Below are positions 42,956-57,036 of a stretch of DNA of 64,000 bases, piece by piece. Origin of the DNA: Phycomyces nitens (Eukaryota; Mucoromycota; Mucoromycetes; Mucorales; Phycomycetaceae). The position numbers were made by a program, and so were the translations under genes. The DNA is taken from positions 6,230,001 through 6,294,000 of the forward strand of contig JAHRBC010000004.1 in NCBI GenBank assembly GCA_022702545.1, in the 5' to 3' direction. The notes beneath the pieces are model-generated. The model did not search any database, was not told where the DNA came from, and worked only from the letters and a program-made list of their open reading frames with translations. Within the stretch, counting starts at the first letter, position 1. Every line of letters begins with the position of its first letter.

Positions 42956-43659
42956 TACCGTAACTCCAAGTAACCTGTATACAATTGACCTTATTTTTTG
43001 CTCAGTAAACACCACAAAACGTTCTCCCGAATACCATTACTTAATAGAAGCTTGTTTTGGTGAAATGAGCTGTTTTCAGCCCAAACAATTCCCTTCTAAG
43101 ACACAACGTTTAACAAAGTTTCCGTCTCTTTACTCACCTACGACAGATAGTCTCATGAATTGCTACCACAGAATCACCGCTCTACCTTTCCTAGAGAAAA
43201 AAAGAGGTCATATTACGCCTAGGAATTTTTGCCTTTTCTAAAGAATATACTCAACCTTGCTCCTTCATTGTTCCTTTCCTATTCATTGACTGGTGATGAG
43301 CACCAGAAATTAATTAATTAATACCTAAATCTGAACAACATTCAGTACCAGCCTCTTGATATTATCCTTGTTTTAAGCATATATAAGCCCAGTTTAATGA
43401 TATTATTACCATTATTGTCTTTGAAGCAATGGGCCCTAGATTTAAGTCTCCAATAGCACATTGGGCCAAAAACCATATAATCCACCTTCCAGACTTTCAC
43501 GTGGTTTTGGTTCACAAAGCTATTATACTGAATACTAAAAGTAAAAGATGTGTTTTAAAGCCCTAGAGTCTTGAACTTGAAGCAGCTTGGTTTTCTTTTG
43601 AATTCACAAGATAATATCACTGCTCTATAATTCGAGCTCTTCTCCATAGATACAAATAA
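42956..43659. other. Intergenic, possible further LINE debris
   Basis: A 107-codon ORF on + (42918-43241) lies antisense to where the upstream part of the RT would be and has no family similarity. No gene called. Confidence 0.4.
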
Positions 43660-44523
43660 AGGGACCGACAATATTGTCCATCCCGTTAGTATCTACGAGA
43701 AATTCTTTAGGAGACTACGAAGGATCTCACACAAACAGTAGTGGCTCTGAGAAAGACTTTTACAGCGTTTACATAAGCCCAGCCATTCCGTACTTTCTAT
43801 TCATAAGCGAGAACCATATTATTGGAGACAATTAAAAAAGACCTAGATTTCCAAGAAGAATTACAAAAAGTACTAGAAACGGACAAGGGTAAATTATCAT
43901 TACAGGGCTACAGACAGAACCTCCATTGTTTAGCCTTATAAGTCTTGTTTTAAGCTTCATAAAAGTAATGGACGCTGAAGAATTCTTTAGTACAACAGCG
44001 CTGGTCTTATACCCACTTTAATAACACCAAATACAAAGTCTGGAGGTGATTCTGAAATAGTTTAGAGTTGGGCATACAACAAAAGTGTCAGTAATATAAG
44101 CAGTACTAGTAAAGATGAATTAAAAAAAAACAGTACGTCTAGACACTTGAAGAGGTATATCTCTCTTTTCTTTCTCAATTCAACTAAACCTCTGGTCTGA
44201 GACGCTTTAAACTAAAAGTTAACAACACTAGCTCCCATGTGCATAATATGACAACAATGTAGAAAAAGTAACACAAGTCAAAGTGTTTGTCTGACTACCC
44301 TTTTCAAAGCCCTGATCTCAATCCAATTGAGAGCATTTGGGATTATCTTGGCAAGAGAATCCGGTCAAGAAAGTAAAGCTTGAATATCCTATTCAGTGTT
44401 AGCCATAGCTTAGAAAGGGAATAGAGGCGTGCTTTTAATGGATACTTGAAAGCCTAATTCCCTGCAGGCAGAAAAAGATGCTAGGCAGTTGTAGATTCCA
44501 AAGGTGGTCCAACAAAAGATTAA
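43660..44523 (+). pseudogene. Decayed Tc1/mariner transposase
   Basis: The plus strand at ~44225-44375 reads, with two stops, a DNAPCHTA-like block, then SDYPFQSPDLNPIESIWDYL and GKRIRSRK, the central-to-C-terminal DDE domain of Tc1 elements. The frame reappears at the very end as AVVDSKGGPTKD followed by TAA (44485-44523), matching the KGGPTKY* terminus. Upstream, LRRLRRISHKQ-type and KVWR fragments suggest the N-terminal HTH and first catalytic block, heavily mutated. The true 5' end and inverted repeats were not found. Confidence 0.78.
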
Positions 44524-44975
44524 TATATAATTAATATCGCTATATATATATATTAAATAAAATTCTCCTTTATTACTCTTTGAACTTTGCAGACTGGCTA
44601 CACTATTTTATTCCATCTCTTTTTGAGATATGAAGCGGTGGCTGTTTGTTTAAAGTTTAGCAGGCTGAAAAAAAATGTTTCTTTTATTATTAGCACTCAG
44701 TCTACGTGTGGCAAAAATTATGGCTTTTTTTTAATTTAAATGGCAGCCCTGTCTAAAATAATGCTATATTCTTTCGCGTAACAAGACTAGGTATCCGACT
44801 TCCGAGTATTAATGAAATTTTATGGCTCAAATCTCGTGTATATATCATCGCAAATGTATTCTTGTGAAATGCATTATATTATTAAAAAAACGTTTGAGAA
44901 AATAAGAATCAAGCTACTATTTTTTTGCTATTTTAATATCCGTTAGAAAACGTACGAATTACAAGACAAAATGTC
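44524..44975. other. AT-rich intergenic, downstream of the Tc1 relic
   Basis: Very AT-rich spacer before the stop codon of the KDM4-like gene. Nothing recognised. Confidence 0.5.
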
Positions 44976-46632
<1,657 letters not shown>

Positions 46633-47862
46633 TCAGTTACGATCTTGCTTGTCTGCAAGAGTATGTACTTGATAAAAGAGAGAAAATCGAACCCTAATAT
46701 ACCAAATCTTTGCATGATTAAATCAAAGCGGAGAGGTGCAATGTGTATAAAATAGGGAGATCAAACTGTTTGTTTGATTGGCTGATTTGGACGTCAATGC
46801 ACAGTTGCCTTTATTGGTTGTTCGTGACTTGAATTGCCATGGTGATAAAATTCTAAATGTTTTTTGTTTTTGTTTTGGATTTGGATTTGGATTTGGATTT
46901 GGATTAACATGTATCCATGGTGACAAATCGTTAAATACAAGAGCGTGTATGAATTGATCGAGACCCTCAGGCATATTGATTAGGTCTAGGACGATCTCTG
47001 TATAATCTTAGTCTGACTGAATATCAAATGTGTTGTACACATTTAATTCTAGTTTATCTTGTTTTCTTCTTAATCTGTTTGGCTGTTCGGAATTTGTATA
47101 TACACGTCCATCATCTCGGTTAAAGGACATCGTATATTATTAGCTATTATAATTTATGCTGAATTTTGTTAAAGCAATTAATCCTCACCATCTCTGTAGG
47201 GTTCCTTACAATAGACTACATGATTCAATTAAAGAAGAACAACCTTTATTTTTTATCATTAGATGTCTTTATTTTATTTTTTTAATTGAAACTTCTTTAT
47301 CGCGGAGAAATAGAAAGGGCGAGCCATTCTGAGTTCAGAAGCTGGTAACTCGAATAAAAGGGGCAGGGTACACCAGTCTGGATTGTTCAAAGTATGAATA
47401 TAAATATATAAATATATAGATATATATGAAAATATGAATATATCTATCTATCAATGTCTGGTATGATTTATTTATAAATTATTCAGATAGATACATTTCA
47501 AAAAAAGTCAATTGTTAAAGAAGTACCTTTAAAGATAGATGGGTGTATGGAATTACAAAGAAGTATGTCACTATCTGTTGGTAAATGAATAATAATAATA
47601 TAGATTTTTATATAATTTTTGTATTTTGTGTTTCTGTACTACTTCTTTCACTTGGGGCTGCACATGTACGATTGCCAATGAATCTCCCGCCAAAAAAGAA
47701 AAAAGAAAAATAATAATAAAATAAAATAAATAAAATAAAATAAAAAGACCGAGAAGGCATAATTAATAAAATTCAATAAATAATAGTCTGCACCTTTTCC
47801 CTTTTCCTTTTCTCCTTCTTTACCTCTCAAGTCATGCAAAAAACCATATATTAGTTCTAGTC
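46633..47862. other. Divergent intergenic region, KDM4-like / RapGAP
   Basis: A 1.2-kb region expected to contain both promoters. It contains a (GGATTT)n minisatellite at 46877-46905. An 83-codon minus-strand ORF (46723-46974) encodes an Asn-Pro repeat simply because it crosses this tract and is not called. The right end is AT-rich, then pyrimidine-rich just upstream of the RapGAP ATG. Confidence 0.55.
46877..46905. repeat. (GGATTT)n hexanucleotide repeat
   Basis: Nearly five tandem GGATTT units, read directly. Confidence 0.95.
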
Positions 47863-50800
47863 ATGATCACCACACCATCATCTCAGTCTACGATACCAAC
47901 CGACCCACCCTTTTCATCAACCAAAAAGAAAGAAATCCCCAGACCCACTCGAATTCCAAAGGCACCGCACATCAAATCACCAAACGCCTTCTTTTCTCTC
48001 TGCTCTTCTGCAAGTGCCCAATTTCTCGAAAGACGTCCGTCCACAGTCAGTATGAGTACAGACGCCAGTAAATCACGAAAGAGAAGCCTAGGGCACATGT
48101 TTTGGAGACAGAGAACGGTCAGTAGTGCACTGCCTCCTCCATCGTTAAACGAGTCCAGATCATCTTCAACCCTCAGCAGTCTTGAAGACCGCTCACTCTC
48201 TTGCCCATCAATCAGCACCATCGTGCCAAATTTCCAATCTAGGCCAAATTCACCAGTAAGGCACAGTCTGGAGATGTCTTCAAAACGAAATGGGATGGTC
48301 TTGGTTACAGATCCATCGCTGACCGAATATAAGGTAAAAAACTAGTTTCCACAATTATAAATATGTGTATACACATATTATTTTGTGTATTTATACAGCC
48401 ATAGTCTTCAACCCATCTTTATTCCTTTCTTTACCCCCTTTCCAATCCCCCTTTTTTGTTTAAAGCATATATAGAGACATAAACAACTCCCTCTTTACTT
48501 GACATATGTCACTTATATATTGCTCCCTTTCCCAATAACCTTTTTATCTCAAGGATCCACACCCATATTATCTCTCAAGCCCAATGTCAAAGACCACCGC
48601 AGCAACCAGCAACACCGATACCCCACAATACACCCTCTCTTCACTCGCCCATTCGCACTCTGGCTGCTACATGGATAATGAAGATATCTTTTCATCCTAT
48701 ACCGACGATTTATCCAACACTGGTCTATTGCCATTCTCACTCACTAGCTCCTCTCTCTCGTACCTCTCAATCACTCCTTCACCACCACCCCTTGACAATA
48801 TATACTCTGCCAGCCGACCTCCAACAATAGAAGAGTGCCGTGAGTGGATTACGGAACACTGCCACCAACTAGCCGAAGCACTCACACCAACCACCCCAAC
48901 CCGTTCACAGCAAGATATTTCAACATTGCTCCACAGCGTTAGGATATTGCTTGACGCAATGGACCCAACCGACCCAACACCCAAACAAGAACTCCAAAAG
49001 GTCCAGTCTAGGTTTGATACCTTGAAGACCATTGCCGAGCCAGACTCAGGAACATTACGCGAAATGGTAAGGCAGTCGAGTCTAGTGCATGGCCTTGATG
49101 ATTTATAATTCTACAGATTCTAGCTATCCAAGACATATGCCAGACACCTTATCAACCGATATCATTTGTCACAATACGTGGAGATACCCTCTTGTCTTTC
49201 ACCCTCGAATCACCCCACATCATTGCAAATCCGCTTACTGCACACCATTATACAACACTTTGGCCTGATCAAATTGATCCAAAAGCGACTTGGTTTCGCC
49301 AACACTTTATTGGAAAACCTTATCTAACCTTGATTGGACCCATGTCCTCTAATCAGTCGCAACAACCACAGCAGAGAAAGAAGTCGATCAACAGCGTGCC
49401 AGATGAAACATATGGTATAATTTCCATCGTACGAGAAATGGCAAAAGAATTTGCTGGACTAGGAAACAAATCAGCCTCAATTCTAGGAGCCCAATTTCGC
49501 ATCATTTTACGTGGTGGAAAGGTAAATTATTATTGATATACATTTGTGTACGAATTATGTGATTTAATCCTAGTTGTTCTAGACATTCACGACATCGCAA
49601 CATATCGTCCATGAAACATTGGCCAAGGACACCCAGACACATCTCGAAGCTACTGGTGTTGGACACACTCTGGATAGTGCCAACACAGATCAGAAAAAAA
49701 GTCGGTCTCTTCGCAATCTGTCCTCCTCGCCAAACTCATCCGGAATCCTCAATTCAACTCTTCAGGCCAACCGACTAATGCGGGCTGCAATATTGTCGGT
49801 CTGCCCTGATTTGGACCTACGACTATTCAAGGAACTTTCGGCAGAATCAACCAGTACGATGAAGCTAGAAGATGATCTCTTGCGTTTTGACGAAATAGGG
49901 GTAGGTGCAATTACACAAACCAAACCGGAAAATATGTTTATTTATTAGTGAATTCAAATGTGCACACTAATTGACTTGTGATTTTCTCCTTATTCAATGA
50001 ATCTCTAGATCCCAAAGAGGTACAAGTTTGGTGTATTGAATGTGTGCGATGGCCAGACAACAGAAGAAGAGTGGTTTTCAAATACTGGTTTATCTGAACC
50101 ACTCGAGGAATTTCTGGATTTACTTGGCACTCGGGTGGCTCTACTAGAATACGATGGATATACAGCAGGACTAGACATCAAAAGTAAGTTTTTGTTTGCC
50201 AAATCCATTTAAATTCACACATCCTGTTTTCAGCTGGCGAGTCTGGCGAAACCTCCTATGTGTCTCGCTGGAGAGAGCACGACATCATGTTCCATGTAGC
50301 ACCACTTATGCCTTTGCGCAAAAATGATAAGCAGCAAGTCCACCGAAAGCGTTACATTGGAAATGGTAAATTACAATTACAATTATAATAATAATTATAA
50401 CTGTAATTTGAAATGTTGTTTCAAAAAGCTTGACTATTGTTATCAGACGTTGCTTGTGTAGTGTTTGTGGAAGGGAATCAGGCATTCGATCCCACATCTA
50501 TTCGGTCCCAGTTCTTGCATATTTTTGTACTTGTCCACCCTGAAATTGCGTTTGGAAAACCATGCTGGAGGTAAGACAAACAAAATAGACAAGCGTGTAC
50601 AATGGAACACAAACGCATGATTGAATATCTAGAGTGCAAGTCATTCGCAAGCATAATGTGGTTGAGTTTGGTCCCCTACTCCCAAGCCCTCCCTTGTTCT
50701 TTGACAAGGAAGAACTGGCCGGATTTATTACCTTGAAACGTAAATATCCAAGTTTGTTTTTGTTTTTTTTTGGTGTCCAGAATATTAACCTATAATCTAT

Positions 50801-51725
50801 CTAGTCATAAATGGTGAGAATGCCGCATTAAAGTCAGAAAAGTTTGCTGTTCCCAACACAAAAGCACGGACTGGCATCCTAAAGACGCTTGTTGATTCTG
50901 GTATATCTTCCCCGACCCATGTATCTCACACCCTGAGCAGCCATTTGGGCCGAACCCCAAAGGACGACAGTGTGTTTCTGGCAAAATATGCGCAGAGAAA
51001 TAGCCATGAAACATACGAACGGCCAAAACCACCTCACATTGAACGATCCCTAACAATGGTCCCCTCGGACAGCAGCAATCTCTGGAAGCTGCAAATGGTC
51101 GAGCGAACCTTTTCCGGACGGGTCTCACCAACCCCACCACAACCTTCTCCTTCTCGATCAAGCTTATTTCAGGAACTGAAAAGCCTTGGAAAGCGCCGCA
51201 ATGGATTACAAAAAGAAACCAACCTTCCCACAACAGAGTCATCACCTGTCACCAAAAAAGAGAGTCAACCAAAATCAGTCCCACGTCACTCGAAAAGCAG
51301 CCTCACTGAGGGTGTGGACAAAAAGGGTAAGCCACAACATGCTCCAGCCAAGAAGTACAGAATGTAGAAGAATATGATTATCTGAAAATAACCTTTTTAT
51401 TATTATTATTTTACTTGTTGAACACATAGCAGCAGTCAATGCAAAGGAACCAACTGGCCATGAACTTCGGCCAAGACAAGCAAGCCGTCGAGCCACCTCT
51501 CAATCGACTCCTCCTAAAACTGTCTTACAATCCCAGCCTAATATTATCAGTACCATCCTCAGTCGAACTCCTCCTAACCAAAGCCAAAACGCCCAAGCCA
51601 AGTCTCACCATGAGGTTAATATCGTATCCAATGTTATTGAACATCCCCCTGCTCGACAATCAAGACCAGTATCCTTGACCGAGACACTCGTATCTGCATC
51701 TTTTTACAGCAATATACGAAAGTGA
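47863..51725 (+). CDS. Rap-type GTPase-activating protein (RapGAP domain)
   Basis: Exons 47863-48333, 48554-49066, 49117-49521, 49583-49900, 50009-50183, 50234-50365, 50447-50570, 50633-50739, 50805-51326 and 51430-51725 give 1020 aa with consistent phases. The first ~330 residues are Ser/Pro-rich and disordered. The GAP domain (~570-770) contains KRYKFGVLNVCDGQTTEEEW, LEEFLDLLGTRVALLEYDGY, TAGLDIK, HDIMFHVAPLMP, then RKRYIGNDVACVVF and LVHPEIAFG. In Rap1GAP the catalytic asparagine thumb is the Asn of HIGND; here YIGN precedes D across an intron, so catalysis should be intact. The family activates GTP hydrolysis on Rap/Rsr1-like GTPases; in fungi these control polarity and bud-site or hyphal growth. 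The C-terminal 250 residues are Ser/Pro/Lys-rich. The last exon would be missed if the 51327-51429 intron were read through (stop at 51367). Confidence 0.9.
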
Positions 51726-52200
51726 TTATAAACAATCTTTTTCTGTGTGTTCACTTCTTCTTTTTACCCTTGTCTTATTCCCCCTTTTTTGTATTAATAT
51801 TCTATTTCTTCTTACATACATTATTTTTATCTTATACGTTCAAAATAACCAAGCTATCAAGGTCGAAACGATTGTTTCCTTTGGCTTGTATTCTACCCTT
51901 CAAATCCTCTCTTTTTCCTTTTCTTTTTTGTTAAATCAGTAATAAATGTACCCTGCTTTTTCTTTTTTCTTTTTCTTTATTTTTCACGCTGAGCGTTTTT
52001 AAAACAAATAAAAAATAAAGTCAAAGATTCTCTTGTTTGCAATGTTATGTTTTTAATTAAATAATAATAAAAAATATATATTTTATTATAATAATAACAA
52101 AGTAAAATGCCAATATTTCAATATTTCAATTATCAATGGAAAATCGTGCTCCCCCCAAAACAAAAATACAAGAAATAAATTATAATCATCATCATCATCA
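51726..52200. other. Convergent 3' region, RapGAP / myosin
   Basis: A T-rich downstream region with polyadenylation-type AATAAA strings. T-rich ORFs here are composition artefacts. Confidence 0.5.
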
Positions 52201-52206
52201 TCATCC
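52185..52206. repeat. (ATC)n microsatellite overlapping the myosin stop codon
   Basis: Seven ATC units on + (GAT on the coding strand). In the proposed last myosin exon the stop codon TGA (52203-52201) is formed by the first units of this repeat. Confidence 0.85.
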
Positions 52207-55200
52207 ACATTGAGAAACAATATTCTCAAGTCTAGAAAGATAAATGTAGAAGAAAAACAAGGAATCAATAAGAGTACAAGGCATACACAATCTTACCTTT
52301 CGGTCCTCTCCCTTGAAAGGACTACCTCTGCTCGTATTGCCTTTAGAATAAGGTCCATATCCATCTGTAATCGTTCGTATTTGTCTTGAATGTCTTTTCG
52401 TTTCTCTGTCTCGACAGCAATCGATTGAATGCTCTGGCTTAATTGACTCTCTACTTCCGTGAGTCGGTTCTCGGCAAGACGACGACTCTTGGATTGGTCT
52501 TCCAACTCTGATTCACAGCGTGTCAGGTTCTCCTTGGAGGCAGCCAACTTGAACTGGGTCTCTACAAGTTCCTGGTATTGGTCAGTGCAGATACTCTGTG
52601 TTCAAAAGGTCAGAAAGCTTAATATTAATAGCAGTTGTTATTGTTCTTTACCTCTTTTTGGCTAATGAGCTCCTGATATAGCTTCTTATTGGTTTCTATA
52701 GTTTCCTGTAGCATATTCTCATTCTTTTGGCGTAACTCAAGATCGCTTTTCAGCTGCTTGATTCTAGTATCTCGATCTTGTATCTGGGTACCAAAAGATC
52801 CTTGAAGCTCCATTAAGGAATGATTCTTTGCTTTGATGAGATCCAATTGGTTCTCCAAGCCTTTGTATTTCTCTTCCAGAACCTCATACTCAGCAGCCAA
52901 GATGTCATGCTCCAGAGAATGGTCCTCGGCTGTCTTTTGACTCTTGTCCAAAAGTCTGGCTTGCTCACCGTACTGTCGCTCAAGCTCCTCAATTCTTGCC
53001 TGTTTTGTGCTTACCAAGTCACCCATGTTGTGCACAGTTGCCAGGACCTCCTGAATCCTTTCCTCTGCATTGTTCAACTTTTCCACAAGCCCCATTTTGC
53101 TTTCCTCTAGTTCGCTGGTCAGCTGTTGCTCGGTCTCTAACAGGTGCTTGTAACTTTTGTATCGAGCTGCCAAGGCTTCATGCTGGTCTTGCAGTTCTTC
53201 ATACGATTGCTGATGGACCGCAATAGATTTCTCTAAATCGCCGATCTTTTGGTCCTTTTCTTTTATTTGGGTTTCAACGCGATAGGCGACATTGAGCGGC
53301 TTGAGCTTGGCATAGACCTTCCACCAAGGCCATTCGCGCAAGGTCACGTAGATACGTGCGTTACGTTGCATCACCTTGATTGCTTCTGCTTGTCTAGATA
53401 CCCGTGTAAGCTGGTAACGAGCAATGTACCGACGACAGCGTGCTTGAAACCTTGTAATGTACTCTGACAGCTTATGGTCCCTCATTTCCTCAAGCTCGGC
53501 AAGCTAGAATCCAATTCCCAATAGACATTGATTAATGTCTTGATTGCAACAGGACTATCAAACAAAACAACAATAAAAAAAACTGGTGCTCACCACTGTT
53601 GCTTTGAAAAACACTTTTGTGTTGCCTATTCTGTACTTTTCTGAATCCATTGTTAGACTATCAAGTAAGGTTTGGCATGCGCTACGGCCATCCACAAAAC
53701 AATTAGATGTCTTTTGGGGACACAAGATCTCATAACGTTTTCTGAAATCCGCAAACACCAATCGATTAGGAAATCCTTTGCGGCAGATTCGAATACCCTC
53801 GAGCACACCATTGCACCTGAGCTGGTCAAGAACCAATAGAGCCTGTATTTCACCAGCATGTTTGCGGCTATTGGGAAGAATGCAGCGCACAAAATGAGGG
53901 TGGGTTAGATAGAGTGTGTTCATCAATGAGAGTAGCTGCTGCTTGTGTCGCTGGCCTACGGTGCGGAAAGACCCACCACCCTTGCGCAGCTTCATAAGAG
54001 AGTGAGTAGATGAAGATGTGGGCAAGGATTCTGTGGATGATTGGTACTCATTCTCGGTTAGGTAATCCTCAAATAAGGATGCAACATGCTTGTTGGTAGA
54101 CCGGGCCAAGAGACGAGTAATATCTTCATTAAGTGGGTCCTTGTTTTTGCTAATCCAGCCTGCAATAGAGTATTCCACTTGACCAGCATAGTGTTTTACT
54201 GTAAAACTCTCTTTGAACCGGATGCTCTTATATTTGCCTTCTGGATCATCAGTGACCCATGTTGAATTCAGCTTTTCGAGGAACCGCTTATCGGTACCTC
54301 TAGGAGCCACACATTCCTCTTCAAGACAGGACAGAATACCAACAGGCTTTTTTTTTGGGTGGAAACGGGTAATTATGATTAGTCCTGGCTCTACTGCGGC
54401 AGGCCTACTCACATTTGTCTTTTCAATCAAGTCAATAGTAGGCTGAAGGTCCAGTCCAAAGTCAATAAAGGACCACTCAATTCGTTCCTTTTTGTATTCT
54501 TCTTGCTCGAGCACAAACATGTTGTGGTTAAAGAACTGCTGCAGCTTCTCGTTGGTATAATTGATGCACAGCTGCTCAAAGCTATTTACCTTTGGGGGTA
54601 TACATGATTAATACAGTCAAGTCCTAACGTGTTTGCTTACTTCAAATATCTCAAATCCAGCTATATCCAAAACACCAATGAATCCCATCTTGTCTGTAGT
54701 CTTTAGACAGTCAATCGCACGGTTGATTCGGTCAACAAGGCCTCCAAAGTTTCGTTCGTAGATTGCCTTTGCCAATGCATCAACACTGGCCATCACCTGG
54801 GCTGGGGATTTTGCTTGGTTGACCCAATCTCGACCGGCTTTGATGCGAGGTGTCAACAAACTCTTTTTGAATTCCTGTGCAGGAATGCCAAGCAAGTGAC
54901 AAGTGCGTTCCAGGGCAGAGAAATCACGTACATCTGCCCGTTCGCCACTATAATCAGGTGTCAAGACAATGTTTCCAAGGTGAAGAACTGCAGAAACCAT
55001 GCGGAAAAAATCACAGATTTCGTCCTTTTCGAGACCCATAATCTGCATTGCATTCTTTCAACAAGGTTTGGGTGAGTTGGTATGCACTCCAAAGAATAAT
55101 AATATCAAAGCCTACACCCTGTCCATCTACTAGGATACTTACCAGGAGAATCTTGTACTCTGCTGCATCGTCCACACCGTCAATTGTGGGCTGAGAGTCC

Positions 55201-56507
55201 TTGAGAAATCCATACTGACTTGTCTGGTCATCGCTGAGCAGCAGCAAATCTTAAAAGATTATATTAAATTTCAAAACGACCAGCCTGGAAACTGTTGAGA
55301 ATTTTGATTACCCTTCATGTCCTTGTCTGCATTGAGCAATTGATAGAATACGTGGTAGTTGCGTTCTTTAGGAGACTGGCTATGAACACGCGATTTCTCC
55401 AAAAGATACCACTCAATATTGGCACCACAGATATGAGCCTGGACATTGAATTCGATTCTAATGAACTTTCCCTAAAATCATTAAGCGTATTCAGGATTGG
55501 TAAATATCCCAGACATGAATTGAAGGGGGCAAGTTTGGCTCCAGTCGCTTACAAAACGAGATGAGTTGTTATTGCGGATGGTCTGTGCATTTCCAAACGA
55601 CTCCAGAATCGGGTTTGCTTGAAGGATCTGCTGCTCCAGCTGGTTCACAAGAATTGTTCCATTCTTATTCAATGTCCTTTTGCTCGCCATGGTTGTCAAG
55701 TACTGAATAGCAACCTTTGTATTTTCTGTCTTGCCAGCTCCAGATTCACCTCTGGATAGAGTCAAACAAGAGGGTTAGTGGGTCCAGATAGAGCAATACG
55801 CTAGATATTTACGTAATCAGAATAGACTGGTTCTCCTTGTCATGGAGCATGTCATGATAAGCCTGGTCGGCTACAGCATAGATGTGTGGCGATAGTTCTC
55901 CACGTCGACGCCCTTTGTAGGATTGCATGCATTCATCCGAATAGATTGGCAGTTGGCGGTATGGATTTACAGCCACCAGAAAAAGGCCAGAGTAGGTCTG
56001 GTTAAACGCATTAGGACCACTAGATAGTCAACCAAAAAAAACCAAGAATACTTGCATAAATTTGGTTTGCACGGAACCTGACTGTGAGGTTGTGGACAAC
56101 ACAAGGCTCATTCAATTGGGTGAGTTCAGCCATATCTTCTACCATGTCGAATTGGGGAGGATTCATGGCATATAGATCTCTTGTTGGGACACTCTTTACC
56201 TAAAACAAGTATTCTGAATAAGGTGCCATGTTACCAATGTGTTTACCTGGCCACTCTCTAACTCGACTTCAGTGTCTTTTGCTGAGTCAGACAGCACATG
56301 GGCTCGCACATAGCCCAGTTCAGTATCTGGAATCCACACCCATCGCTTCTCATTGAACCGTGCCTGGGCCACAGCGTCAAGTACGCCATCAGGCCTACTC
56401 TTGATAAACACCTTTGTGCCATGGCTATGTACGAACGAGCCTGCGTGTTCAGTGTATTGAGAGTCTAGCACAATATTATCTGGAGTATCAACAGGATCTG
56501 ATGTCAT
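52201..56507 (-). CDS. Class II (conventional) myosin heavy chain with short rod
   Basis: Twelve exons: 56507-56247, 56199-56056, 55997-55813, 55751-55553, 55471-55312, 55249-55143, 55054-54641, 54589-54413, 54346-53594, 53503-52652, 52595-52297 and 52231-52201, giving 1193 aa. The N-terminal SH3-like region is followed by the motor: P-loop GESGAGKT (~198), switch I NNNSSRF (~257-263), switch [12 protein letters not shown] (~481-490), and the converter with [12 protein letters not shown] (~787-798). One IQ-like region ([13 protein letters not shown]) precedes [15 protein letters not shown], the neck motif diagnostic of class II. A coiled coil fills residues ~870-1185. By family it powers actomyosin ring contraction in septation. 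The rod (~320 aa) is far shorter than in yeast Myo1 or animal myosin II. Intron 2 has a GC donor (56055), and intron 8 (54412-54347) is in frame and stop-free. Confidence 0.92.
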
Positions 56508-57036
56508 GTTGGGTATTTAATTATTGTTTGGTTGCAAGAGAGAGAAGAAGAAGAAGAAAATAAGAAGGGAAAAATGGTAGCAAGAGCTTCCTGTGGTATT
56601 TTTTTGAGACTAGATGTGGATGATCTACAAATGGGATAATTTGTTTTTGACAGGAATGCCAGTATTATTCCATCATTATGGGATATATATATATATATAA
56701 AAGAGAATGTAAAATGGAATTTACATTTTTTGTTAAATATAATCATAATAACAATATTATTATTATTACTAGTTGAATCAACCAAATATATATAGATATA
56801 TAGATAAGAGAGAGAGAGAGAGAGAATTATGAAAATAAATAAATAGGAGATAAATAGATGAAAAGGGATGACATACAAGGCGAAAAGAAACGGATTATTA
56901 CAGAATAAGATAGAAAGCAATAATAAAATAGAGATATAAAAATATGAAAGATAAAATTATGGGAATCAAAGCAGGGCTAGAAAGATATGAAAATAAAATA
57001 AAATTAAAAATAAAGGTACTTGAATGAGTCATCGTT
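56508..57036. other. Intergenic, myosin promoter / 3' end of kinase gene
   Basis: AT-rich 529-bp spacer with TA and GA microsatellite-like strings (56678-56698 and 56808-56824). No gene recognised. Confidence 0.55.

Noticed and set aside
46877..46905. (GGATTT)n as an interstitial telomere
   Set aside because: Fungal telomeres are usually TTAGGG-like; GGATTT is not a permutation of that repeat and the tract is very short.
46723..46974. ORF with an Asn-Pro repeat
   Set aside because: The repeat is just the (GGATTT)n tract translated on the minus strand; no other coding signal.
51327..51367. Stop at 51367 as the RapGAP C-terminus
   Set aside because: A GTAAGC donor at 51327 and CATAG acceptor at 51429 join in phase to a further 98-codon exon ending at 51725, a more likely end.
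51722..51942. Two Phe/Leu-rich ORFs after the RapGAP gene
   Set aside because: They arise from T-rich 3' flanking DNA; no membrane-protein family or splice logic.
54347..54412. Reading the 22 codons between LIEKTN and PVGIL as ordinary myosin sequence
   Set aside because: Exact GTGAGT donor and AAAAAG acceptor flank it, and removal restores the conserved LIEK-x-N-PxGIL motif; reported instead as an in-frame intron.
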